A stretch of DNA of 64,000 bases, taken from the NCBI RefSeq assembly GCF_023520895.1, contig NZ_CP026029.1:1116001-1180000 (forward strand), written 5' to 3'. A program made the translations under genes and the position numbers. Below are positions 1-7,853 of this stretch, piece by piece. The notes under the pieces are model-generated. The model searched no databases. It worked only from the letters and a program-made list of their open reading frames with translations, and had not been told where the DNA came from. The stretch is from Paenibacillus sp. PK3_47. Its GTDB lineage: Bacteria; Bacillota; Bacilli; Paenibacillales; Paenibacillaceae. Numbering within the stretch: the stretch's first letter is position 1; each line of letters starts with the position of its first letter.

Positions 1-627
1 TCAGGCAAAAGCACACTTGCCGCTCTTCTCCTGCGTCTTTATAACACAGAACCCGGGATGATCTCGCTTGACGGCAGGGATGTGAACCAGTATGCGCTGG
101 ACGCTTTGCGTGAAGGAATCGGATATGTTCCGCAGGATACGTTTGTGTTTGCCGCTACAGTGAAAGATAATATCGCTTTTTTCAAGGAAGGGTACAGCGA
201 TGATGAGGTTCGTCAGGCCGCCGGGCTCTCCATGATTGCAGACAGTATCGAGGGGTTTCCTGGCGGCTATGACACGATTCTGGGTGAACGCGGCGTCAAT
301 CTGTCAGGCGGACAAAAGCAGCGGATGGCGATCGCACGCGCCCTGATCCGCAAACCTTCTGTACTTATTCTGGATGATGCGCTCTCAGCGGTCGATGCCG
401 TTACGGAGGGTCAAATTCTGGCCAATCTGCGGCAGACCCGCAAAGGCAAAACCAATATTCTCATCTCCCACCGGGTGTCAGGCATTATGGAGGCGGATGA
501 AATTATCGTGCTTGATAAAGGCGTTATTGCCGAACGCGGAACGCATGAGCAGCTGCTGCAGAAAGGGGGCCTGTACTTTGATATCTACACCGAACAGCAT
601 GAAGAAGATCAGCCGGCAATCTCCTAA
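1..627 (+). CDS. ABC exporter subunit, degenerate-site half (BmrC/YheI-like), 5' partial
   Basis: This is the C-terminal nucleotide-binding domain of an ABC exporter; the membrane part lies before the window. The reading frame is open from base 1, which falls inside the Walker A motif (SGKST). It continues through a Q-loop (YVPQDT), the signature LSGGQKQR, Walker B with LILDDALS, and the H-loop (LISHR). The residue after the Walker B aspartate is Asp rather than the catalytic Glu. That is typical of the non-hydrolysing half of heterodimeric exporters such as B. subtilis BmrC (YheI). The next gene overlaps its end by 29 bp and carries the complementary features, so the two very likely form one exporter. 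The substrate cannot be told from sequence; multidrug export is the family-level guess. Confidence 0.9.
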   Translation, partial: SGKSTLAALLLRLYNTEPGMISLDGRDVNQYALDALREGIGYVPQDTFVFAATVKDNIAFFKEGYSDDEVRQAAGLSMIADSIEGFPGGYDTILGERGVNLSGGQKQRMAIARALIRKPSVLILDDALSAVDAVTEGQILANLRQTRKGKTNILISHRVSGIMEADEIIVLDKGVIAERGTHEQLLQKGGLYFDIYTEQHEEDQPAIS

Positions 628-2377
628 AAAGCCTGAAGCAGGGGCAGTGAAGCTGCTGCTGCGGTTATCTGCGCCGTATAAGTTTCAGCTGATGCTCGCC
701 TGTCTCTGTGTGGTGGTGGTGAATGGGGCTCTCCTGCTCCAGCCGCTGCTGCTTCAGCGCGTCATCGACCACTTTCTGATCGGCGGCGCGGCGGAGAACG
801 GCCTGGATTCCATCCTTGGCCTGGCGTTCATCTATATGGCGGTCTCTGCTGCCGGCTCCGTTTTTTCCTATCTTCAGGCACTGATTGTCGGCAAGGCCGG
901 ACAAAGCCTGGTTCACGATCTGCGGGTGCGGGTCTTTTCGATCATTGAACGGCTTCCGCTGCCCTATCTGGACCGGACCTCCTCCGGCCGGCTGATTACC
1001 CGGGCCACGAACGACACCTCCGAGATCAGCGATCTGTATACTGATGTCATTATTTCTCTAGTAAAAGATGTACTGCTGCTGGCCGGTATTATCTATACCA
1101 TGCTGATGCTCAGCCCGAAGCTGACGCTGGTTTCTTTTACAGTCATCCCGGTGATGGTCCTTCTCGTCTGGTTCATTAAGAACAAAATCAAACAGAACTT
1201 CTATAATATGAAGCATTACATCGGGCAGATCAACGGTTACATTGCAGAGAGCATTTCCGGGATGCGGGTCATTCAGATCTTTCGCGCGGAAAAAGAAAAG
1301 GAAGCCCAGTTCCTGAAGCTGAACGGCGATTATTTTAACACTACGCTCATTCAGGTCCGTCTGAACAGCATCCTGAAGCCGGCATCCGACATGTTCCAGA
1401 GTCTCGCGATCGCTATCCTGGTCTGGTACAGTGTGGGCCAGATTTCCGGCGGTGCCCTGCAGGTTGGCGTGCTGTATGCGTTCACGACGTATATCAGGCA
1501 GTTCTTCGCTCCTGTCTCCGATCTTGCGGACAAATATACCTCGATCCAATCGGCGCTGGTGTCTACCGAGCGAATTTTTGAGCTGATCCGGGAAGAAGAA
1601 CGGCTGGAGCAGCCGGATGCCGGAATCCCTGTGGACCGCCTGAAGGGAAAAATTGAATTCCGGAATGTATGGTTCTCCTACAAGGACAGCGATTGGGTGC
1701 TGAAGGATGTCAGCTTTGTGATACGGAGAGGGCAGACGGCAGCTTTTATTGGGGAGACCGGGGCGGGGAAAACGACGATTATCAGCTTGATCAACGGCTT
1801 CTACCGGGTGCAGAAGGGTCAAATCCTCATTGACGGTGTCAATGTGAACGATATTAGGCTGGATGATCTGCGGCGTAATATCTCTGTTGTGCTTCAGGAG
1901 GTATTTCTGTTCTCCGGTACGATCCGCGATAATATTACCCTTGGAGATGAGATTGAGGAGCACACCGTGCAGGAGGCACTGCGGGCCTCCTGCGCCGAAC
2001 AGTTCGTCCGGGATTATCCGGCCGGGATCGATGAACCTGTTACAGAACGGGGCGGAACGTTGTCGGCCGGCCAGCGCCAGCTGATCTCCTTCGCCAGGGC
2101 CATCGCCCATGATCCGGCGATCTTCGTCCTGGATGAAGCAACCGCCAACATCGATACCTATACGGAGAAGCTGATCCAGAAGGCGATCGACAATGTGGCG
2201 CTTGAACGGACTACGCTGATCATCGCCCACCGGCTGTCCACCATCGCCGGGGCTGACCTGATCATCGCGATGAAGGACGGCCGGGTCGCGGAATCCGGCG
2301 CTCCCCGCGAACTGCTGGAACGGGACGGCTATTATGCCAAGCTGCTGAAGGAGAGCAGGGAGCATGTGCTGAGTTAG
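599..2377 (+). CDS. ABC exporter subunit, catalytic-site half (BmrD/YheH-like)
   Basis: A 592-residue full ABC half-transporter. An N-terminal six-helix exporter domain (about residues 20-320) is followed by an ATPase domain with Walker A GETGAGKTT, signature LSAGQRQ, Walker B FVLDEAT with the catalytic Glu, and H-loop IIAHR. The signature has Ala where the consensus has Gly. This is the expected partner of the Asp-type Walker B in the preceding gene, giving one degenerate and one active ATP site. The ATG at 599 is chosen because it lies just inside the end of the upstream gene, as in translationally coupled pairs, and gives a normal-length N-terminus. A terminator follows at 2409. Assignment to the BmrCD/YheIH group is from these features and gene pairing; the cargo is unknown. 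Confidence 0.92.
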   Translation: MKKISRQSPKKPEAGAVKLLLRLSAPYKFQLMLACLCVVVVNGALLLQPLLLQRVIDHFLIGGAAENGLDSILGLAFIYMAVSAAGSVFSYLQALIVGKAGQSLVHDLRVRVFSIIERLPLPYLDRTSSGRLITRATNDTSEISDLYTDVIISLVKDVLLLAGIIYTMLMLSPKLTLVSFTVIPVMVLLVWFIKNKIKQNFYNMKHYIGQINGYIAESISGMRVIQIFRAEKEKEAQFLKLNGDYFNTTLIQVRLNSILKPASDMFQSLAIAILVWYSVGQISGGALQVGVLYAFTTYIRQFFAPVSDLADKYTSIQSALVSTERIFELIREEERLEQPDAGIPVDRLKGKIEFRNVWFSYKDSDWVLKDVSFVIRRGQTAAFIGETGAGKTTIISLINGFYRVQKGQILIDGVNVNDIRLDDLRRNISVVLQEVFLFSGTIRDNITLGDEIEEHTVQEALRASCAEQFVRDYPAGIDEPVTERGGTLSAGQRQLISFARAIAHDPAIFVLDEATANIDTYTEKLIQKAIDNVALERTTLIIAHRLSTIAGADLIIAMKDGRVAESGAPRELLERDGYYAKLLKESREHVLS

Positions 2378-2408
2378 TGATGGGGCTCCACATCCCCTTG
2401 CCGATCTT

Positions 2409-2448
2409 CAAAAATCCCCCGGGCACGGTTGTGCTTGGGGGATTTTTG
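2409..2448 (+). terminator. Rho-independent terminator after the ABC exporter pair
   Basis: An A/T-flanked hairpin with arms AAAATCCCCC and GGGGGATTTTT and a short GC-containing loop, 31 bp after the exporter stop codon. The T-run on the plus strand fits termination of the exporter transcript and isolates it from the repeat arrays that follow. Confidence 0.85.
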
Positions 2449-2480
2449 CATATGCTCGGGATGTGCGGCCTGCCTCCGGC

Positions 2481-2872
2481 CCGATTTTGGGCCACTCAAC
2501 GGGACTTTTCCCGTTGATCTTACACTCCGGCCTGATTTCGGGCCATTCAACGGGACTTTTCCCGTTGATTTCAAGCTCCAGCCCGATTTCGGGCCATTCA
2601 ACGGGACTTTTCCCGTTGATTTCACACTCCGGCCCGATTTCGGGCCATTCAACGGGACTTTTACCGTTGATTTCACGCTCCGGCCCGATTTCGGGCCATT
2701 CAACGGGACTTTTCCCGTTGATTTCACACTCCGGCCCGATTTCGGGCCATTCAACGGGACTTTTCCCGTTGATTTCACACTCCGGCCCGATCTCGGGCCA
2801 TTCAACGGGACTTTTCCCGTTGATTTCACACTCCGGCCCGATCTCGGGCCATTCAACGGGACTTTTCCCGTT
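2481..2872. repeat. Tandem hairpin array A: 8 units, exact 51-bp period
   Basis: Eight copies of a 51-bp unit, with the motif CGGGACTTTT starting at 2500, 2551, 2602, 2653, 2704, 2755, 2806 and 2857. Each unit holds two inverted repeats: GGCCCGA-TT-TCGGGCC and AACGGGA-CTTT-TCCCGTT. Most substitutions fall in loops or leave G-U pairs (for example GGCCTGA opposite TCGGGCC). Several reading frames are open on both strands, but 51 is a multiple of three, so stop-free frames arise automatically. There is no ribosome binding site, so I read the array as non-coding. It lies between the exporter terminator and the nrd operon. Confidence 0.9.
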
Positions 2873-2884
2873 TACTCGGAATCT

Positions 2885-3262
2885 CATGGTACTTCTATCT
2901 CTCATTCCAGCAATTTGCCCCCTTTAGCCGAAATCAAAGGTACTTCTACCTCCCCTTCCAGCACTTAGCCCACTCCAGCCGAATTCAAAGGTACTTCTAC
3001 CTCCCCTTCCAGCACTTTGCCCATTTCAGCCGAAATCAAAGGTACTTCTACCTCTCATTTATGCAATTTGCCCGCTTCAGCCGAAATCAAAGGTACTTCT
3101 ACCTCTCACTCCAGCACTTTGCCCCCTTTAGCCGAAATCAAAGGTACTTCTACCTCCCCTTCCAGCAATTTGCCCACTTCAACCATATTCAAGGGTACTT
3201 CTACCTCCCCTCCAGCAATTCGCCCACTTCAACCTAATTCAAAGGTATTCCTACCTCTCATT
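2885..3262. repeat. Tandem hairpin array B: 8 units, 51-bp period, different stem
   Basis: Directly after array A is a second array with a different sequence but the same pitch. The motif GGTACTTCTACC recurs at 2888, 2939, 2990, 3041, 3092, 3143, 3194 and 3244, so the period is 51 with one 50. The core AGGTA-CTTC-TACCT is a small perfect hairpin and resembles the array A core GGGA-CTTT-TCCC in layout. The remainder of the unit is C/T-rich on the plus strand. Units decay toward 3262. Open frames here are explained by the period and no start signals are seen, so I do not call a gene. Confidence 0.85.
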
Positions 3263-3664
3263 CCACCCCCCGCCTACTTCAGCCCAATTCTTACGCATAC
3301 TCACCCGTCCCTCCATATCTCCAATCACCCGTTCCGCGCTAAAACCTCCCGCCCCCAAGAGCAGCCTGCACAGCCAACTTGTCCATTAATTTCACTTCCA
3401 CCTCCCCCCGTACCGGAACTTTTCTAACATTATAGATTGGGCGGAGACGGGCTGGAAGGAGGAGAATGAAAGCTTTCCTTTCACTGCCGGACCATTCAGT
3501 AAGACACAAATTTCCACGTTTCCCATAGGCGATTGACGGCTGTTCCGGCCGACTTAAATCCTTTTTTAATTTATCGGAAAATGTTGAAGGAGCAAAATGC
3601 AGGCGGGGCCTGGCATTGCCCTTTTTCTCAAAAAATCAAGCCCTTTTGATAGGCAGTTAGTCTA
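3263..3664. other. Intergenic stretch before the nrd promoter
   Basis: About 400 bp without a supportable gene. The first 150 bp continue the C/T-rich composition of array B without clear periodicity; the rest is unremarkable. No RNA gene or strong start signal is seen. Confidence 0.5.
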
Positions 3665-3692
3665 TTGACTTTTCAACATATGGTAGTAAAAT
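3665..3692 (+). promoter_or_regulatory. Sigma-A promoter of nrdIEF
   Basis: A -35 box TTGACT (3665-3670), a 16-bp spacer and a -10 box TAAAAT (3687-3692), about 118 bp upstream of nrdI on the coding strand. It is the best promoter match in the nrdI upstream region. Confidence 0.65.
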
Positions 3693-3710
3693 GATTGAAT
3701 GCACCTAAAT

Positions 3711-3727
3711 GTAGTGTATATAGTAGT
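3711..3727. promoter_or_regulatory. Possible NrdR-box-like site
   Basis: The segment around TAGTGTATATAGTAG, read on the minus strand, contains ACTATATA. That matches one half of the NrdR box (ACACTATATATAGTGT type) known to control nrd operons in many bacteria. The other half is poorly conserved and no second box at the usual spacing is obvious, so this is tentative. Confidence 0.25.
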
Positions 3728-3809
3728 TAAATATATAAATCTAGCACAACATTCATTTATAGCTTGGCAAGGATAAAGAGATATATGTTATTATAGGAGG
3801 CTGGGGAAC

Positions 3810-4169
3810 ATGCTGATTGCTTATGACTCCAAAACCGGCAACGTAAGACGCTTCATCAATAAGCTGAAACTGCCGGCTGTTCAAATCGAAGAGCACATGA
3901 CCATTGACGAGCCTTATGTGCTTGTTACATACACCACCGGATTTGGGCAGATTCCAGAGAAGGTGTCTTCTTTTCTAGAGAAGAACCATTCCAGGCTTAA
4001 GGGCATTGCCGCGAGCGGCAACAAAAACTGGGGTGAGCTGTACGCACACAGCGCGGATCTGATTGCAGAACGTTACAATGTGCCGGTAGTCGGCAAGTTC
4101 GAGCTGTCAGGGACTTATGGCGATGTGGAGCGCATTAAACAGGAGGTGAGCCGGGTTGCGGCATATTGA
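3810..4169 (+). CDS. nrdI: NrdI, flavodoxin-like activator of class Ib ribonucleotide reductase
   Basis: A 119-residue flavodoxin-fold protein with an N-terminal phosphate-binding loop region (YDSKTGNVRRF) and the segments TYTTGFGQ and SGNKNWGE, typical of NrdI. In this family reduced FMN-NrdI supplies the oxidant that assembles the dimanganese-tyrosyl radical in NrdF. The ATG is preceded by AGGAGG at proper spacing. The gene overlaps nrdE by 14 bp and leads the nrdI-nrdE-nrdF operon; no nrdH glutaredoxin gene lies nearby. Confidence 0.95.
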   Translation: MLIAYDSKTGNVRRFINKLKLPAVQIEEHMTIDEPYVLVTYTTGFGQIPEKVSSFLEKNHSRLKGIAASGNKNWGELYAHSADLIAERYNVPVVGKFELSGTYGDVERIKQEVSRVAAY

Positions 4170-6240
4170 ACTGAACAACATGTTAATGAAGAGAGACGAA
4201 AGCGGCTTTTTCCAGCTGGATAAGGACCAGGAAGCGGTAGCCGAGTTCATGCGGGATGTGGAGAAGCGCAGCCTGACTTTCACGAATACAAAAGCAAAAA
4301 TTGATTATATGATTGCCAATGATTATTACGAGGATCTGTATGACCGTTACAGCGCAGATGAGATGGAAGATGTCTACCGGATCGCCCATGAATATGATTT
4401 CCGCTTTCCGTCTTATATGGCCGCTTCCAAGTTCTATACGGATTATGCCGTCAAAACGAATGACCGGAAGCAATATCTTGAGCATTATCCGGACCGCGTA
4501 GCTGTAGTAGCCCTGCACCTGGGACGCGGCAACGTGGAAACCGCACGTACACTGGCCCGCTCCATGATGGAACAGCGCCTGCAGCCGGCGACACCGACCT
4601 TCCTGAATGCCGGCAAGAGCCGGCGCGGCGAGATGGTCTCCTGCTTCCTGCTGGAAATGGACGACTCGCTGAACTCGATCAACTATGTACTGAACACCTG
4701 CATGCAGCTGTCCAAGATCGGCGGCGGTGTTGCAGTCAATCTGTCCAAGCTGCGCGCGCGCGGCGAGACGATCAAAGGTGTTGAGGATGCAGCCAAAGGC
4801 ATTATGCCTGTTCTGAAGCTGATGGAAGACGGCTTCTCCTATGCTGACCAGATGGGTCAACGCAAGGGTTCCGGTGCGGCTTACTACAACATTTTCGGCT
4901 GGGACGTGCTTGAATTCCTCGACAGCAAAAAGATCAATGCCGACGAAAGAACACGCCTGAAGACGTTGTCCATCGGCCTGATCGTGCCTAACCGCTTCTA
5001 CAAGCTGGCACAGGATAATCAGCCGCTGCATGTATTTGCTCCATATACGGTTTACCAGGCTTATGGAACACATCTGGACGACATGGATCTCGACGAAATG
5101 TATGATACCCTGCTCGCTGATCCGCGCGTGAAGAAAAAGGTGGCCATGAGCGCACGCGACATGCTGACCAAAATTGCCATGATCCAGCTCGAATCGGGCT
5201 ATCCATATATTATGAACAAGAGCAATGCCAATTCTGCCCACGCCCTGAAAAATGTCGGCCAAATCAAGATGTCGAACCTGTGCACCGAGATTTTCCAGCT
5301 GCAGGAGACTTCGGAGATTAACGATTACGGCCAGGAGGACTTTATCCGCCGTGATATCAGCTGCAACCTGGCTTCCCTGAACATTGTAAATGTGATGGAG
5401 CGCGGCAAAATCCGTGAATCCGTACATGAAGGCATGCTCGCCCTTACTGCAGTCAGCGACATGACCACGATCTCCAACGCACCGGGTGTGGCCAAAGCGA
5501 ACAAAGAGATGCACTCCGTCGGCCTGGGTGTAATGAACCTGCACGGTTACCTGGCCAAGAACAAGATCGCTTATGAAAGCGAGCAGGCCCGTGATTTCGC
5601 GCGTACCTTCTTCATGACGATGAACTACCACTCCATTGAAAAGAGCATGGAGATCGCTGCCGAGACCGGCGAAACGTTCTACGGCTTCGCAGAGTCGGAT
5701 TATGCGACAGGGGTTTATTTTGACCGTTACCTGTCCACCGATTATCGTCCAACCACTGCCAGAGTGCAGGAGCTGTTCGCAGACATCTATGTTCCAACTC
5801 AGGAAGACTGGAAGCAGCTGCGCGATGCAGTAATGAAGAACGGGCTGTACCATGCTTACCGTCTGGCGATTGCGCCGACCGCGAGCATCTCTTATATCCA
5901 GAATGCTACATCGAGCGTAATGCCGATTGTGGAGCAGATCGAGACCCGTACCTATGCTAACTCGACCACTTACTATCCGATGCCTTATCTGCAGCCGGAC
6001 AATGTGTTCTACTATAAATCCGCTTATCAGATGGACCAGTTCAAGGTGATTGACCTGATTGCGGAAATCCAGCCCCACATCGACCAAGGGATTTCGACAG
6101 TCCTGCACGTGAACAGTGATGTTTCAACCCGCGAGCTGGCCCGCTCTTATCTGTATGCGGCACATAAAGGGCTAAAGTCGCTGTATTACACCCGGACCAA
6201 AAAGCTGTCCGTCGAGGAATGCCTCACCTGCTCGATTTAA
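4156..6240 (+). CDS. nrdE: Class Ib ribonucleoside-diphosphate reductase, large subunit
   Basis: A 694-residue alpha subunit that reduces ribonucleoside diphosphates to deoxy forms using a radical from NrdF. It has the NrdE N-terminal domain and the family core (NLCTEIFQ, ISCNLASLNI, APTASISYIQNATSS). It ends in ECLTCSI, whose Cys pair is the expected redox shuttle. The TTG at 4156 is preferred because AGGAGGTGA ends 6 bp upstream and it gives the normal N-terminus. It overlaps nrdI by 14 bp, implying translational coupling. The length is normal for NrdE, which lacks the ATP-cone of class Ia enzymes. Confidence 0.97.
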   Translation: MRHIELNNMLMKRDESGFFQLDKDQEAVAEFMRDVEKRSLTFTNTKAKIDYMIANDYYEDLYDRYSADEMEDVYRIAHEYDFRFPSYMAASKFYTDYAVKTNDRKQYLEHYPDRVAVVALHLGRGNVETARTLARSMMEQRLQPATPTFLNAGKSRRGEMVSCFLLEMDDSLNSINYVLNTCMQLSKIGGGVAVNLSKLRARGETIKGVEDAAKGIMPVLKLMEDGFSYADQMGQRKGSGAAYYNIFGWDVLEFLDSKKINADERTRLKTLSIGLIVPNRFYKLAQDNQPLHVFAPYTVYQAYGTHLDDMDLDEMYDTLLADPRVKKKVAMSARDMLTKIAMIQLESGYPYIMNKSNANSAHALKNVGQIKMSNLCTEIFQLQETSEINDYGQEDFIRRDISCNLASLNIVNVMERGKIRESVHEGMLALTAVSDMTTISNAPGVAKANKEMHSVGLGVMNLHGYLAKNKIAYESEQARDFARTFFMTMNYHSIEKSMEIAAETGETFYGFAESDYATGVYFDRYLSTDYRPTTARVQELFADIYVPTQEDWKQLRDAVMKNGLYHAYRLAIAPTASISYIQNATSSVMPIVEQIETRTYANSTTYYPMPYLQPDNVFYYKSAYQMDQFKVIDLIAEIQPHIDQGISTVLHVNSDVSTRELARSYLYAAHKGLKSLYYTRTKKLSVEECLTCSI

Positions 6241-6277
6241 AGGGCCGTACGGCTACAGAAAGGGAGATTAGACCATT

Positions 6278-7237
6278 ATGAGCGCAATTCAAGCCGTGAA
6301 CTGGAACCGTCCCGACGACGACTTCTCGCTGATGTTCTGGAATCAGAATATTATGCAGTTCTGGACCGACGACGAAATTCCATTATCCGATGACAAAATG
6401 TCCTGGCTCACGCTGAGTGATCTGGAAAAGGACTCTTATATGAAGGTGCTGGGCGGGTTAACCCTGCTCGACACCGTGCAAGGCGGCGTAGGGATGCCGC
6501 AGATCATGGAGCATGTAGACGGCTTGCAGCGCAAGGCGGTGCTCGGCTTCATGGGGATGATGGAGCAGATTCATGCCAAGTCCTACAGCAGTATTTTTAC
6601 GACACTGGCTTCGACTGAGGAAATCGACAGCATCTTCCGCTGGGTGGAGGACAATACGTTCCTGCAGTTCAAAGCACAGACCATCTCCGAGTATTACAAA
6701 AAAATTGAAACACCTAAAGATCTTTACCTGGCGATGGCAGCTTCTGTCCTGCTGGAAAGCTACCTGTTCTACAGCGGCTTCTTCTATCCGCTCTACCTGG
6801 CCGGCCAGGGCAAAATGACCTGCAGCGGCGAGATCATCGACCTGATCCTGCGTGACGAGAGCATTCACGGCGTGTATGTCGGTGTGCTTGCCCAGGAGAT
6901 TTTCGAAGAGCTGTCCGAAGACGACCAGCGCGATGTCTACCAGACACTGGTTGGATTGCTGCGCCTGCTGCATGGTAACGAAGAGCAGTACACCGAACAG
7001 ATCTACGCCCAAATCGGGCTTGTAGAAGAAGTGAAGGCGTTCCTGCGCTACAATGCCAACAAGGCGATGATGAACCTGGGTCATGACCCGCTGTTCGATG
7101 AGGAAGAGATCAACCCGATCGTCCAGAATGGTATCAGCACCCATACCAAGCAGCATGACTTTTTCTCCAAAAAAGGCAACGGCTACGTCCGCGCTATGAA
7201 CGTCGAGCCGCTGCGTGATGAGGATTTCAGCTTCTAA
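6278..7237 (+). CDS. nrdF: Class Ib ribonucleotide reductase, radical-bearing small subunit
   Basis: A 319-residue ferritin-like beta subunit carrying the dimetal-tyrosyl radical. Metal-ligand and radical segments are visible: LLDTVQG (Asp), MMEQIHAKSYSSIF (Glu, His and the radical Tyr), LESYLFYSGF and RDESIHG. The C-terminus DEDFSF fits the tail that docks on NrdE. The ATG has an AGGGAG site upstream. It lies 37 bp after nrdE in one operon and is followed by a strong terminator. Confidence 0.97.
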   Translation: MSAIQAVNWNRPDDDFSLMFWNQNIMQFWTDDEIPLSDDKMSWLTLSDLEKDSYMKVLGGLTLLDTVQGGVGMPQIMEHVDGLQRKAVLGFMGMMEQIHAKSYSSIFTTLASTEEIDSIFRWVEDNTFLQFKAQTISEYYKKIETPKDLYLAMAASVLLESYLFYSGFFYPLYLAGQGKMTCSGEIIDLILRDESIHGVYVGVLAQEIFEELSEDDQRDVYQTLVGLLRLLHGNEEQYTEQIYAQIGLVEEVKAFLRYNANKAMMNLGHDPLFDEEEINPIVQNGISTHTKQHDFFSKKGNGYVRAMNVEPLRDEDFSF

Positions 7238-7246
7238 ATCGTAGTT

Positions 7247-7298
7247 AAAAAGGTGTCTCCGGCAGACTTGTGATCAAGCGGCCGGGGGCACTTTTTTA
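7247..7298 (+). terminator. Terminator of nrdIEF
   Basis: A hairpin whose arms read AAAAAGGTGTCTCCGGC and GCCGGGGGCACTTTTTT, ending in a T-run just after nrdF. It closes the operon before a convergent gene, comEC. Confidence 0.85.
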
Positions 7299-7429
7299 GT
7301 GTGGATAGGCAGCAGATGCAAATCAATGACTCTAAAGAAGGGAATACAATTATGGCGGATATCCGACGGTTATAACGTGCTAAGACAGCAGTAGGGTTAT
7401 GGGAAAGTCAGCTCCAGGAAGAGTCGTTG

Positions 7430-7625
7430 AATATTTAGTTGGATTTCCTCCATCTAATCCCATTCATTTTCATCCCTTATGGATAATTAGTTGGAAATCT
7501 TCCCTATAAATTGACGGATAAGCGCCTTTGGAGATCAATCTGGTACATTTAAGTGGAGTATTTCCCACTAGTATTGCAAAAGTGGCACTTACCAGAGAAT
7601 TAAATGGAGAAATTCCATCTAACTA
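7430..7625. repeat. Composite hairpin element C, copy 1 (51-62-51 geometry)
   Basis: Four related inverted-repeat motifs start at 7435 (TTAGTTGGA...TCCATCTAA), 7487 (TTAGTTGGAAAT...), 7549 (TTAAGTGGA...CCCACT) and 7600 (TTAAATGGA...TCCATCTAA). The spacings are 52, 62 and 51 bp. The longer middle spacer contains GCCTTTGGAGAT at 7524. A diverged second copy with the same geometry lies at 35297-35480. The element sits between convergent nrdF and comEC. Nothing else is seen in 7299-7430. Confidence 0.75.
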
Positions 7626-7775
7626 GTTCCGCTACTCAATCGTTTCTCACAAAATGGTTGATTATTAAGTTTGCGCTATGTACGGCCGTTTCAGTTTTTC
7701 GGCCAATACAATGAAGCAGGCTTCGTTTATCCCGGTAAAATACTCTATTCAAAAACCACACTTTATCCCTTCCTT

Positions 7776-7853
7776 CTACTCCAGCCCACGCCTCACCGTA
7801 TCCCCTCCACCCTCCTACTCCAGCTTATGCCTCACCGTTATCCCTTCCCTCCT
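7776..7853 (-). repeat. 39-bp duplication of the comEC 3' end
   Basis: Two imperfect 39-bp copies (7776-7814 and 7815-7853). The right copy encodes the last codons of comEC with its TAG stop. The left copy repeats the same sequence, including a second TAG, beyond the gene. A shorter third remnant may follow at about 7750-7770. Comparable to the 34-bp duplication at the end of oppA. Confidence 0.6.

Noticed and set aside
2481-3262. CRISPR array
   Set aside because: The sequence between the hairpins is as conserved as the hairpins; there are no unique spacers and no cas genes in the window.
2429-3427. Long open frames through arrays A and B that would encode repetitive 17-residue-period proteins
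   Set aside because: The frames are open because the DNA period is 51; frames on both strands are equally open, none has a ribosome binding site, and conservation follows the inverted repeats rather than any one protein.
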